A DNA stretch of 64,000 nucleotides from Roseiarcus sp963809245 (lineage in GTDB: Bacteria > Pseudomonadota > Alphaproteobacteria > Rhizobiales > Beijerinckiaceae). The notes beneath the pieces were generated by a model. It was not told where the DNA came from and searched no databases. It saw nothing but the letters and a program-made list of their open reading frames with translations. Every line of letters begins with the position of its first letter. The first letter of the stretch is position 1. Shown one piece after another: positions 56,290 through 64,000 of this stretch. Location: assembly GCA_963809245.1 (NCBI GenBank), contig CAWEIU010000012.1, positions 186,001 to 250,000 of the forward strand, written 5' to 3'. Position numbers and translations under genes: made by a program.

Positions 56290-56990
56290 GGGAGCCTCGA
56301 GGCGATCGGCCTTGTTAGCCTCTCTCCCTCTCGAGGCCAAGATCTGCGTCCTGGCGCTGCGAACTCGCCCGTCGCCCACAGCGACAAACAACTGCGGCCG
56401 ACCGGCAGCTGTCGGTCGGCTTACTCGATGCCTCATCCGACTCGCAACTCTCGCCGTTGCGCGGCCGAGATCACTGTGACCTAGCGTCCGGCCGAGCTAC
56501 GACGTGGAGATCCGCTTGCACACTGACGGTCAGCCCGATGAAGGGTTGTCGTCAAGGGCGGTGTGATGTCGATTGCGATGCGTGAGCAGCGCCGCGGCGG
56601 ATTCTCGGAAACACGACGCTTCTTCGAGGCGTTGCTCTTCGAGGCACTTCGCGTCGACGTCGATCCACCGATGCGTCACGATCCGCACTAGACCGGCGGC
56701 GACGCGTTTTGTCCGCGAAGCGGCCGGATTGTGGTCTGTGTTCAACATCCCGAGCATTGCCGTCTCCATGAGTAGACGACAAAAAAAGGGTACGCCTTAA
56801 TTCAGGCGGATTGGCGACATTCTTTCCTTGCTCTTTCGCCCTGGCGTCGCGCGTTAATTTCTACGCCTGCCGATCTCTGCGCCGCTGGCGTTCATTTCGG
56901 CTTGGAAGGCGTTGGCGCCGCGCGTGGCGGCGTGGAGGCGTCTGCGCTGCGTCTTGACGCCTATGCGCGCCTGGGTTTATGCCTCCTGCT
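56290..56990. other. Mostly non-coding region upstream of metZ
   Basis: About 700 bases between divergent dcd and metZ. One leftward frame of 79 codons (56530-56769, beginning METAMLGMLNTDHNPA) is possible but has no ribosome site and no recognised family, so I do not list it as a gene. The rest shows no repeat I can define. Confidence 0.35.
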
Positions 56991-57052
56991 CGTGGTCATT
57001 TGAGCCGATCGGCTTGCCGCCACGTTAAACAACGGGCTAAAAGATCGGGGCC
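56991..57052 (+). promoter_or_regulatory. SAM-II riboswitch (metA type)
   Basis: The stretch from CGTGGTCATTTGAGCC through GATCGGCTTGCCGCCACG, TTAAACAACGGGCTAAAAG and ATCGGGG matches the SAM-II consensus: ATTTGAGCC, CGGCTTGC, GCCACGTTAAA, and GCTAAAAG then CGGGG, which fold into the H-type pseudoknot that binds S-adenosylmethionine and hides the ribosome site. It lies 66 bases before the metZ start, its usual place in alphaproteobacteria, so high SAM should lower metZ expression. Confidence 0.88.
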
Positions 57053-57118
57053 TTCTTCGAACGGCGCCCTGTTCTCGGCCCAACGCCCGGCTCGGCCCGG
57101 GCGGTCAAGGAGCGCGCC

Positions 57119-58342
57119 ATGACGAGTCCCCGCAAGAACCGAGACTTCAGCACATTACGTCCCGCCACCCAGCTCGTGCATGGCGGGTCGATGCGCTCGC
57201 AGTTCGAGGAGACGTCGGAGGCGCTGTTCCTCACCCAAGGCTATCTCTACGACACGATGGAGCAGGCCGAAGCGCGCTTCAAAGGCGACTCGCCCGGCTT
57301 CATCTACTCCCGCTTCGCCAACCCCACCGTCTCGATGTTCGAAAAGCGCATGGCGCTGCTCGAGGGCGCCGAGGCGGCGCGCGCGACGGCGAGCGGCATG
57401 GCGGCGGTCACGGCCGCGCTGATGGGCCAGGTGAAAGCGGGCGATCACGTTGTCGCCGCCAAGGCCCTGTTCGGCTCGTGTCTCTACGTCGTGGAGGAGT
57501 TGCTGCCGCGCTTCGGCGTGACGTCGACGCTGGTGGACGGCACGGATCTCTCGGCGTGGCGCGCCGCAATGCGCCCCAACACCAAGACGGCGTTCCTCGA
57601 GAGCCCGACCAATCCGACGCTCGAGGTGGTCGACATCGCCGCCGTCGCGAAGATCGTCCATGAGGGCGGCGCGACGCTGGTGGTCGACAACGTTTTCGCT
57701 TCGCCCATGCTGCAGCGGCCGCTCAAGCTCGGCGCCGATTGCGTCATCTATTCCGCGACCAAGCACATCGACGGCCAGGGGCGCACGCTCGGCGGCGTCA
57801 TTCTCGCCTCCGAGGCGTTCATCAGCGAGCACATCCACAATTTCCTGCGCCAGACGGGCCCCTCGCTCTCGCCCTTCAACGCCTGGGTAATGCTGAAATC
57901 CCTGGAGACGCTGTCGGTGCGCGTCGCCCAGCAGGATCGGTCGGCGGCGAAAATCGCCGATTTTCTCGCCGGCCATCCGGGCGTGGCGCGCGTCATCTAT
58001 CCCGGCCGTCCCGATCACCCGCAGCGCGCCGTGATCGAACGGCAGATGGCGAGCGGCGGCACGCTGCTGGCTTTCGAGGTCAAGGGCGGCAAAGGGGCGG
58101 CGTTCGCGGTGGCGAACGCGCTGTCGATCATCGGCATTTCCAACAATCTCGGCGACGCCAAGTCGCTGATCACGCATCCCGAGACGACGACGCATCAGCG
58201 CCTCAAGCCCGAGCAGCGCGCCGCGCTCGGCATCGGCCCGGGCCTGCTGAGGCTCTCGGTCGGCCTCGAGGACGCCGACGATCTGATCGAGGATCTCGCG
58301 CAGGCGCTGTCCGCAATCGAATCCCGCAAGGCGGCGGAATAA
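57119..58342 (+). CDS. metZ: O-succinylhomoserine sulfhydrylase
   Basis: A 407-residue PLP enzyme of the cystathionine gamma-synthase family that uses sulfide to make homocysteine from O-succinylhomoserine. The PLP Lys lies in YSATKHIDGQGR (about 210-221). TQGYLYDTMEQAEARF, YSRFANPTV and the C-terminal SLVGLEDADDLIEDL-type segment (here RLSVGLEDADDLIEDL) mark MetZ rather than MetB. The protein start MTSPRKNRDFSTLRPATQLVHGG is typical. Under control of the SAM-II riboswitch just upstream. Confidence 0.93.
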   Translation: MTSPRKNRDFSTLRPATQLVHGGSMRSQFEETSEALFLTQGYLYDTMEQAEARFKGDSPGFIYSRFANPTVSMFEKRMALLEGAEAARATASGMAAVTAALMGQVKAGDHVVAAKALFGSCLYVVEELLPRFGVTSTLVDGTDLSAWRAAMRPNTKTAFLESPTNPTLEVVDIAAVAKIVHEGGATLVVDNVFASPMLQRPLKLGADCVIYSATKHIDGQGRTLGGVILASEAFISEHIHNFLRQTGPSLSPFNAWVMLKSLETLSVRVAQQDRSAAKIADFLAGHPGVARVIYPGRPDHPQRAVIERQMASGGTLLAFEVKGGKGAAFAVANALSIIGISNNLGDAKSLITHPETTTHQRLKPEQRAALGIGPGLLRLSVGLEDADDLIEDLAQALSAIESRKAAE

Positions 58343-58387
58343 CGCGCGCGACCGGCGAGGCCGCGATCGGCGCGCGGCCTCGCCTTA

Positions 58388-59885
58388 TCAGTTGCGCTCG
58401 GCCGAGGGCTCGTGAAGCCGGCGCGGCTCGTCCGCATAGAAAGCGCGCTTCTCGACATACATCGCCGCGTCGGCGCGCCGCACCGCCGCCTCGAGGCGCT
58501 CGCCCGGCCGGCTGGTCGCCGCGCCGATCGCCAGGCCGAGGGCGAAGCCGCGAATAATATTGATTGTTGAGCGCGACGAGATCGTTGATCGCCGTGATCA
58601 TCCCCTCGCCGTCGCGCTCGTCGCGCGCCGGCATCAAAACCGCGAATTCGTCGCCGCCGATGCGGGCGACGCGGCAGGGCGCCTCGACCACTTTGCTCAG
58701 CACCTCGCCTGCGCGCCGCAGCAATTCGTCACCGACCGCGTGGCCGAACTGATCGTTGGCGACCTTGAGGCCGTTGACGTCGATGATGAGGACCGTCACC
58801 GGCCACGGCCCCTTGCGCTCCAGCCGGTTGAGCTCGTCGACGAAGAAGGAGCGGTTGTAGAGCTTGGTCAGGACGTCGTGCGTGCCGAGGTATTCGAGAT
58901 AGACCTCCGCCTTCTTGCGGGCGGTGATGTCGGTGAGCGCGACCTGGACCAGCGACCAGTCCTTCTCGCGGCCGGGGAACACCGAGAATTGCAGATGCAG
59001 ATGCAGCGGCGAGCCGTCGAGAGCGTAGTTCACCACCTCGCGCTGCTGGAAAAACTTGCCGTCCCAGAGGTCGATCAACTGCTCGCGGAACGGCTGCGCC
59101 ATCGCGTCGCGCAAAATGTCCGGCAGCCGGCTGAGAAGCGTCGCCTTGTCTGGCGCGCCGAACAGGCGCAGCGTGAAGCCGTTGACGTCGATCACCCGGA
59201 TCTCGCTCATGCAGCGGGTCACGAATTCGGGGTGCACGTCGGTGAAAACGCGGAAGTCCTCGATGCCGCGCGCACGCAGATCGTCGAGCAATTGTTTGAC
59301 CTTGGCGAAATCCTCGACCCACAGCGAAATCGGCGAGTGTTCGAACAGGCCGCGCGAATAGTCCTCGGTCAGCGCAAGCAGCCGGCGGGCGCCCTCGCGC
59401 TCGCTGACGTCTTCGACAGCGACGAGCACCCGCGCCCAATTCGCTTCGTAGCCGGGCAGCAGCGCGCCTTTGACCTGGATGTCGATCCGCCGGCCGCCGA
59501 GCGAATAGTTGACGCCGTTGTTGACGAAGCCGCCCTTCCCGTCCCAGAGCTGAAGCAACTCCTCGCCGAGATTGTCCAGCATGTCGGCGCGAAAGACGCG
59601 GCCGAGATTGGCGACGAGATGGGGAAGGTCCTCCGCTTCGAACAGCGACAGCGTGCGCCGGTTCACGCGCACGACGCGCATCGCCGCCGCGCACGCCTGC
59701 AGGCGCTCGGGATTCTCAGCGAAATAGGCGCGCAGGTCCGCGATGCCGGCCGCGCGCCAGGCGTCGAACATCGCCTTGACCGCGCTGTAATCCTCGACCC
59801 ACAGCGAAACCGGAGCGAGCTCAAACATCATCGCGTCGTCGCCGGGCCTGAGCCCCAAGGGCGCGTCCTCGTGGGATGCATGCAT
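58388..59885 (-). pseudogene. Diguanylate cyclase with duplicated PAS-like sensor, one frameshift
   Basis: The N-terminal 330 residues hold the same sensor unit twice: SLWVEDYSAVKAMFDAWRA at about 28-46 and SLWVEDFAKVKQLLDDLRA at about 180-198, each followed by RV..VN..TL.LF and an LWDGK segment and a PAS-like core. A GGDEF domain follows (TLTKLYNRSFFVDELNRLE, RIGGDEFAVLMPARDE), which makes cyclic di-GMP. Near 58551 the frame breaks: after NNQYYS a +1 insertion diverts it, and the true end (ADAAMYVEKRAFYA to SAERN, TGA at 58388-58390) continues in another frame. It may be a sequencing error. No membrane span, so cytoplasmic. Confidence 0.78.
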
Positions 59886-60032
59886 GGCGTCACCGCACCT
59901 TTAGGGCCGCTCGAAGCGGCCTTGAATTGTTATAGACGCGTCGCAATGTTTAACAGCGACTTTACGTCATGAGTAGACGTCACTGGGAAAGACAGATTCG
60001 CCGCAGCGCCGCGGCGCAAGGAGGGCTTCGCC

Positions 60033-60437
60033 ATGTCGGGTGAGGGACTTGTGGTTTGCCCCAGCCGCGATGGGCCTGAGGAAACTCTGCGGCGTCTCGA
60101 AGCGGCGCTCGCCGCGCACGGCATGACCGTCTTCGCCCGGGTCGATCACGCGGCTGGCGCCAAGGCCACGGGGCTCGAGCTACGGCCGACCGACCTCGTC
60201 ATCTTCGGCTCGCCGACGGCGGGTACCCCGCTGATGGCGGCCGCGCAGACGATCGGCATCGACCTGCCGCTGAAGATGCTGGTCTGGCAGGATGTGGAGG
60301 GGCGCGTCTTTGTCGCCTATAACGATCCGCTATGGCTGGTGCGGCGCCACGGCCTCCCGCACGGCGTTGACGCGATCGCCGAGAAGATGCAGGCCGGGCT
60401 GGCGGCGATCGCCAGCGAAGCGGCCGGCGAAAACTGA
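60033..60437 (+). CDS. DUF302 domain protein
   Basis: A 134-residue protein starting MSGEGLVVCPSRDGPEETLRRLE at 60033 after AAGGAGG. The pattern HGMTVFARVDHAAGAKATGLELRP and LVIFGSPTAGTPLMAAAQTIGIDLPLKMLVW is DUF302, a small alpha/beta fold found in stress and heavy-metal contexts; its biochemical role is not known. The next gene begins 17 bases downstream in the same direction. Confidence 0.85.
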   Translation: MSGEGLVVCPSRDGPEETLRRLEAALAAHGMTVFARVDHAAGAKATGLELRPTDLVIFGSPTAGTPLMAAAQTIGIDLPLKMLVWQDVEGRVFVAYNDPLWLVRRHGLPHGVDAIAEKMQAGLAAIASEAAGEN

Positions 60438-60453
60438 AAGCTCGGAGGATCCG

Positions 60454-60852
60454 ATGACGTTCACGCCCTACCTCTATTTTCGCGGCGACTGCGAGAGCGC
60501 GCTCAAGTTTTACGCGGCCTGCGGCCTGGGCGAAATTCGCGAATTGCGTCGCTACCAGGGAACGCCGATGGCGGAGCGCGACGGTTGGGCCGACAAGGTC
60601 CTGCATTCTCTTTTCGAGGGGCCGGATCTGCGCCTCTACGCCTCCGATGGCGCCGATTCGGAACCTATGAAGGGCTGCGCGCTGCTGATCGAGAACGAGG
60701 ATCCGGACGCAGCCGAACGGCTATTTTCCACCCTTTCCGCCGGCGGCCGCGTCACCGTCCCGTTCGCCCGTCAGTTCTGGGGCGATCACTACGGCAACTT
60801 CACCGACAAGTTCGGCGTGCAGTGGGCGATGAACAGCCGCGCCACGGCGTGA
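60454..60852 (+). CDS. VOC/PhnB-like (glyoxalase-fold) protein
   Basis: The start is the ATG at 60454 (MTFTPYLYFRGDCESALKFYA), preceded by GGAGG; 132 residues. YLYFRGDCESALKFYAACG at the front and FWGDHYGNFTDKFGVQWAMN at the end are the PhnB-type pattern of the vicinal-oxygen-chelate fold. Such proteins are often metal-dependent but their substrates are mostly unknown. Probably co-transcribed with the DUF302 gene. Confidence 0.85.
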   Translation: MTFTPYLYFRGDCESALKFYAACGLGEIRELRRYQGTPMAERDGWADKVLHSLFEGPDLRLYASDGADSEPMKGCALLIENEDPDAAERLFSTLSAGGRVTVPFARQFWGDHYGNFTDKFGVQWAMNSRATA

Positions 60853-60865
60853 GGCATTTCCGCGC

Positions 60866-61930
60866 CTATGCCGGCGCCGGTTCCGCCTCGGCGGTTTCGC
60901 GCGCGCGATTGGCTTCGACCGCGTCGAGGGCCGTGCGCAGGGCGTCCTTCACGCTCTTGCCGGTCACCGCCGACAATTCGAGCGGGGCGGCACGCTTCGC
61001 GCCCTCCGGCGCCGGCGGCCCATAGCTGCGGATGGCGCGCTTCAGCCGCTCGCGCTGCTTCTTGAGCGTCTCCTCGTCGACCGCGTCCACCTTGGAGAGC
61101 GCGACGATCTCGGTCTTTTCGGCGACCCCGGCGCCATAGGCTTCGAGTTCGCGACGGATTGTGCGGTAGGCGGCGCCGGCGTTCTCTCCCGTCACGTCGA
61201 CGAGGTGAATGAGCGCGCCGCAACGTTCGACATGGCCGAGGAAGCGATCGCCCAAGCCGTGCCCCTCATGGGCGCCTTCGATGAGGCCGGGAATGTCGGC
61301 GAGAACAAAGTCGCGGTCGTCGACCCGGACGACCCCGAGGCCGGGATGGAGGGTGGTGAACGGATAGTCCGCGATCTTGGGCCGCGCGGCCGAAACGGCG
61401 GCGAGAAAGGTCGATTTGCCGGCGTTGGGCAGGCCGACGAGGCCGACGTCGGCGATCAGCTTGAGCCGCAGGACGATCATGCGCTCGATGCCCGTCTGGC
61501 CCGGATTGGCGCGGCGCGGCGCGCGGTTGGTCGAGGTCGTGAAATGGGCGTTGCCGAAGCCGCCGTTGCCGCCCTTGGCGATCACGAAACGCTCGCCGGG
61601 CGTCCTGATGTCGGCGATCAGCGTCTCGCCGTCCTCGTCGAACACCTGCGTTCCCTCGGGCACTTTGAGAACGACGTCGGCGCCGCGCCCGCCAGCGCGG
61701 TTCTTGCCCATGCCGTGCATACCGGTCTTGGCCTTGAAGTGCTGCTGATAGCGAAAGTCGATCAGCGTGTTGAGGCCGCTGGCGCATTCGACCACGACGT
61801 CGCCGCCGCGTCCGCCGTCGCCGCCGTCGGGTCCGCCGAACTCGATGAACTTCTCGCGTCGGAACGAGACGCAGCCGGCGCCGCCGTCGCCGGAGCGAAC
61901 GTAGACGCGGGCCTGATCAAGAAATTTCAT
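60866..61930 (-). CDS. obgE: GTPase ObgE (CgtA)
   Basis: The start is the ATG at 61930 (MKFLDQARVYVRSGDGGAGC), giving 354 residues; the extension to 62020 is rejected. The glycine-rich Obg domain (GGPDGGDGGRGGDVV, GMGKNRAGGRGADV) spans 1-158, and the GTPase domain has G1 GLPNAGKST (about 168-176), G3 DIPGLIEGAHEGHGLG and G4 LSKVD. It couples ribosome 50S assembly and growth state. Overlaps the GNAT gene upstream by 14 bases. Confidence 0.95.
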   Translation of the reverse strand: MKFLDQARVYVRSGDGGAGCVSFRREKFIEFGGPDGGDGGRGGDVVVECASGLNTLIDFRYQQHFKAKTGMHGMGKNRAGGRGADVVLKVPEGTQVFDEDGETLIADIRTPGERFVIAKGGNGGFGNAHFTTSTNRAPRRANPGQTGIERMIVLRLKLIADVGLVGLPNAGKSTFLAAVSAARPKIADYPFTTLHPGLGVVRVDDRDFVLADIPGLIEGAHEGHGLGDRFLGHVERCGALIHLVDVTGENAGAAYRTIRRELEAYGAGVAEKTEIVALSKVDAVDEETLKKQRERLKRAIRSYGPPAPEGAKRAAPLELSAVTGKSVKDALRTALDAVEANRARETAEAEPAPA

Positions 61931-62543
61931 GCGCGCTTTCCTGGTTGCTCGACGCCGCCTGCGCGGCCACCGAAGCCCTTCGCAGCAGCCACGCTTCGCG
62001 GGTGAGGCGGAAGCGGTCACAAGAGACGAGGCCCCCGCGGGCCGGCGCGCCCTGCGGGCCGACGCCCACGAATGCGAAGCCGGCCTTTTCCACGACGCGC
62101 CGCGACACCGGATTCTCGACCCTGACGCTCGCCTCGATCTCGACCGCGCTCGTCATCACGAAGCCCGCTTCCACCATCGCCTCGACCGCCTCGCTCGCCA
62201 GGCCCTTGCCCCAGACTTCCGGAGCCAGCGCATAGCCCAGCGTCAGCCGGCTCTGAGCGCGCCCCTCCAGGCTGATCGCGCCGATCGCCTCGCGCTTGCC
62301 GCGGATCGGCGTCATCACAAGGGTGAGATCGCGCCCGCTGGTGTTGCCTTCGCGCGCGGCGAAGATGAAGCGTTCGGCCGTTCCCGGGGGATAGGGATGC
62401 GGAATGCGGGCAGTGTATTGGGCCACTTCCCACCGGCTGCAGTAGCGCTCGATCGCCGGCGCGTCGGCGGCCTTGGGCCAGCGAAGCCACAGCCGCGGCG
62501 TCTCCAGGCGGAAGACATCGTCTCGGGCTAGATCGGGGAACAT
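61917..62543 (-). CDS. GNAT-family N-acetyltransferase
   Basis: About 208 residues from the ATG at 62543 (MFPDLARDDVFRLETPRLWLRW); an ATG 15 bases earlier is also possible. LETPRLWLRWP at the front and YALAPEVWGKGLASEAVEAMV with VRVENPVSRRVVEKAGF are the RimJ-type acetyl-CoA-binding pattern. Targets of this branch are usually protein N-termini or small amines. It lies between rpmA and obgE, a conserved place in Rhizobiales, and overlaps obgE. Confidence 0.85.
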   Translation of the reverse strand: MFPDLARDDVFRLETPRLWLRWPKAADAPAIERYCSRWEVAQYTARIPHPYPPGTAERFIFAAREGNTSGRDLTLVMTPIRGKREAIGAISLEGRAQSRLTLGYALAPEVWGKGLASEAVEAMVEAGFVMTSAVEIEASVRVENPVSRRVVEKAGFAFVGVGPQGAPARGGLVSCDRFRLTREAWLLRRASVAAQAASSNQESAHEIS

Positions 62544-62707
62544 TTGGACTCCGGACAAGCGGGGCGGCGTCGCGACCCCAAAACGACGAAGGAGATGCGG
62601 CGACGCATCCCCTTCATAAGCGCTTCGCTTACCGGACTTTTTGGAAGGGATTTTGACCTTCCTGTTCTCGGGGGCTGGCTCGAGATCGTCCGCGGGGGCT
62701 GTCGCCG

Positions 62708-62735
62708 CGGCGGGGATCTCGTCTCATCCCCGCCG
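62708..62735 (-). other. Stem-loop just after rpmA
   Basis: CGGCGGGGAT and ATCCCCGCCG form a perfect 10-base-pair stem with an 8-base loop, beginning 1 base past the rpmA stop codon. No T-run follows, so it is more likely a transcript-stabilising or processing hairpin between rpmA and the GNAT gene than a full terminator. Confidence 0.6.
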
Positions 62736-62736
62736 T

Positions 62737-63003
62737 TTATTCGGCTGCGTCTTGCGTAATAATCGTTACGTACTGGCGGCCGTTGCCTTTCTTTTCAAAA
62801 GCCACGGCCCCGGGGGCGGTGGCGAACAGCGTGTGATCCGTTCCGATGCCGACGTTACGGCCGGGGTGGAATTTCGTGCCGCGTTGACGAACAAGAATCA
62901 TGCCGCTGAGGACCTGTTCGCCGCCGAATTTCTTGACGCCAAGTCGGCGCCCGTCCGAATCGCGGCCGTTGCGCGACGAACCGCCTGCTTTCTTATGAGC
63001 CAT
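62737..63003 (-). CDS. rpmA: 50S ribosomal protein L27
   Basis: An 88-residue protein, MAHKKAGGSSRNGRDSDGRR to the C-terminus FEKKGNGRQYVTII. The conserved basic N-terminus reaches toward the peptidyl-transferase centre. Normal length. About 120 bases downstream of rplU, in the same direction; followed by GNAT and obgE genes. Confidence 0.97.
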   Translation of the reverse strand: MAHKKAGGSSRNGRDSDGRRLGVKKFGGEQVLSGMILVRQRGTKFHPGRNVGIGTDHTLFATAPGAVAFEKKGNGRQYVTIITQDAAE

Positions 63004-63124
63004 GTCACTCGCTCCAAATCTTACGCGGCGCGCTCGAAGGCGCAGAATTTCCGCGTGTATAATTCAAAATCTCGTCCGAGGGAATCCGAATTCCCCTGAA
63101 GCCGTTCGCAGCCCCGGCGCGCCC

Positions 63125-63445
63125 TTAGGCGGCGCCTGTCAGGATCTCGGTGATCTTGACGATCGTCAGATCCTGCTTGTGGCCGCGCTTGCGGCGCGAA
63201 TTCTTGCGGCGGCGCTTCTTGAACGCGATGACCTTGGGCCCGCGAGTCTGTTCGACGATCTCGCCCAGCACCTTGGCGCCGGCGACGTGCGGCGCGCCGA
63301 TCTGGCTCGTCTCGCCGTCGAACAGGGCGAGGACATCCTCGAAGGTCACCTGCGCCCCGGCGTCGCCATCGAGCGCCATGACGGTAATCGTATTGTCGGC
63401 GGCGACCTTGTACTGCTTGCCGCCGGTCTTGATGACTGCGAACAT
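63125..63445 (-). CDS. rplU: 50S ribosomal protein L21
   Basis: The start is the ATG at 63445 (MFAVIKTGGKQYKVAADNTI), giving 106 residues, normal for L21; the longer frame is rejected. GPKVIAFKKRRRKNSRRKRGH is the basic rRNA-binding signature. First gene of the leftward rplU-rpmA-GNAT-obgE block. Confidence 0.97.
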   Translation of the reverse strand: MFAVIKTGGKQYKVAADNTITVMALDGDAGAQVTFEDVLALFDGETSQIGAPHVAGAKVLGEIVEQTRGPKVIAFKKRRRKNSRRKRGHKQDLTIVKITEILTGAA

Positions 63446-63545
63446 CGTTTTCTCCGTGTTCTCTCTGGCTCTGCGCGAGGTTGCGCGGCCAGCTTCTTTG
63501 CAGTGGATCCTGCCGGTTTCGCTCCTGCCTGGCGCGAGACGCGCC

Positions 63546-63572
63546 AAAGCAAAAGCGCGGCCGTAGCCGCGC
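63546..63572 (-). terminator. Rho-independent terminator
   Basis: On the minus strand GCGCGGC-TACG-GCCGCGC (63555-63572, loop of four) is followed by TTTTGCTTT. It ends the transcript of the glycine-rich protein gene at 63620 before the rplU promoter region. Confidence 0.75.
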
Positions 63573-63619
63573 ATGAGCAGCGCCCCTATAGAAGGGAGGC
63601 TCGGCGGAGTCAACGCTGC

Positions 63620-64000
63620 TTACGGAGAATCGCCGTAGACGACGACGGGCCGCAGGACGCGCCTCGGCGCTCGCCGGCCAAGCTCGATGATCTTCGGGCC
63701 CCAAGGCGGCGGCCCGTAGGCGAGCATCGGGTCCAGCGGCGCATAAAAATTCGGCGCCGTATAGACGCTCAAGAAGACCGGCGCCCCGGTTGTTTGCTGC
63801 ACGTCGTCGCCGCCGAAGCCGTAACCGCCCAAGCCGTAACCGTCAAAGCCGTAGCCGTTGAAGCCGTTGCGGCGGCCGCGCCAGACCCGACGATCGCCGC
63901 CGAACGGACGGTCGAAATTGCGGTGGAAGGCGTCGAAGCGTCCGTGCGCCGCGCCTTCGCCGAAGGCGACGCGCTGTCCGTGGAAGCCGAAAAAAGCACG
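63620..64000 (-). CDS. Glycine/tyrosine-rich protein (C-terminal part, 5' end outside window)
   Basis: The open frame enters from the window edge and ends at 63620, giving about 126 residues. It begins with His, Phe and Arg-rich sequence (FHGQRVAFGEGAAHGRFDAF), then a repeat-like NGFNGYGFDGYGLGGYGFGG stretch, and ends with PVFLSVYTAPNFYAPLDPML and a basic tail, RRVLRPVVVYGDSP. Such tails occur in small exported proteins of Rhizobiales. No family or function can be given. Its transcript probably stops at the terminator at 63546-63572. Confidence 0.6.
   Translation of the reverse strand, partial: RAFFGFHGQRVAFGEGAAHGRFDAFHRNFDRPFGGDRRVWRGRRNGFNGYGFDGYGLGGYGFGGDDVQQTTGAPVFLSVYTAPNFYAPLDPMLAYGPPPWGPKIIELGRRAPRRVLRPVVVYGDSP

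Noticed and set aside
56530..56769. A leftward 79-codon frame between dcd and metZ
   Set aside because: No ribosome site before the ATG and no recognised family; the third codon positions are not GC-biased as in the true genes here.

Overview
The window is high-GC DNA from an alphaproteobacterium, most likely of the order Hyphomicrobiales (Rhizobiales). Supporting signs are a class I lysyl-tRNA synthetase, the tandem-domain dCTP deaminase next to metZ, a SAM-II riboswitch, a DUF2093 gene, the rplU-rpmA-GNAT-obgE order and Rhizobiales-type palindromic intergenic repeats. A Methylocystaceae/Beijerinckiaceae-like host is my guess from general resemblance and is not proven. No prophage, insertion sequence, CRISPR array or rRNA was seen.

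Layout. 1-2.9 kb: the end of lysK, then a lower-GC patch with two small unknown genes and a PIN-domain nuclease coupled to an unknown partner. 3-11.6 kb: persulfide dioxygenase-rhodanese, an NmrA-like reductase, an oxidative-stress block (oxyR, periplasmic catalase, ankyrin protein) and a GH3 glucosidase. 11.7-15.7 kb: a thymidylate-synthase-like gene and a coupled murC / amidotransferase / murB block. 15.7-25.2 kb: regulators, a quinone reductase, pgm, and an AraC regulator divergent from an esterase / dienelactone hydrolase / tautomerase group. 25.3-28.6 kb: a ClC channel and a lytic transglycosylase. 28.7-35.3 kb: a six-gene leftward operon (ROK regulator, M20 hydrolase, CUT2-type ABC transporter, YhfX-like PLP enzyme) of unknown substrate. 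35.5-39.5 kb: L,D-transpeptidase, moaA, monothiol glutaredoxin, glmM, and a tiny ORF behind a full-length Shine-Dalgarno match. 40-49 kb: fatty-acid oxidation genes, alr, leuD. 49-54.4 kb: a Tat-exported molybdoenzyme with cytochrome b, a selenium-binding-protein/methanethiol-oxidase family enzyme, and the scar of a deleted RND efflux operon. 54.4-64 kb: an sRNA candidate, tRNA-Gly, dcd, SAM-II riboswitch and metZ, a PAS-like/GGDEF protein, and the obgE-rpmA-rplU block.

The most unusual signals are: two intergenic arrays of GTCAA motifs repeated about every 10 bp and followed by the same ATTCCCTT sequence; the switch-like leader around the tiny ORF at 39.3 kb; the uncharacterised ROK/M20/ABC/YhfX operon; and at least six reading-frame breaks, all of the +1 kind. 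The uniform sign of these breaks suggests insertion errors in the assembly, or less likely shared gene decay. Reading frames, motifs and repeats were read by eye from the sequence; family names rest on recognition, not on a database search.
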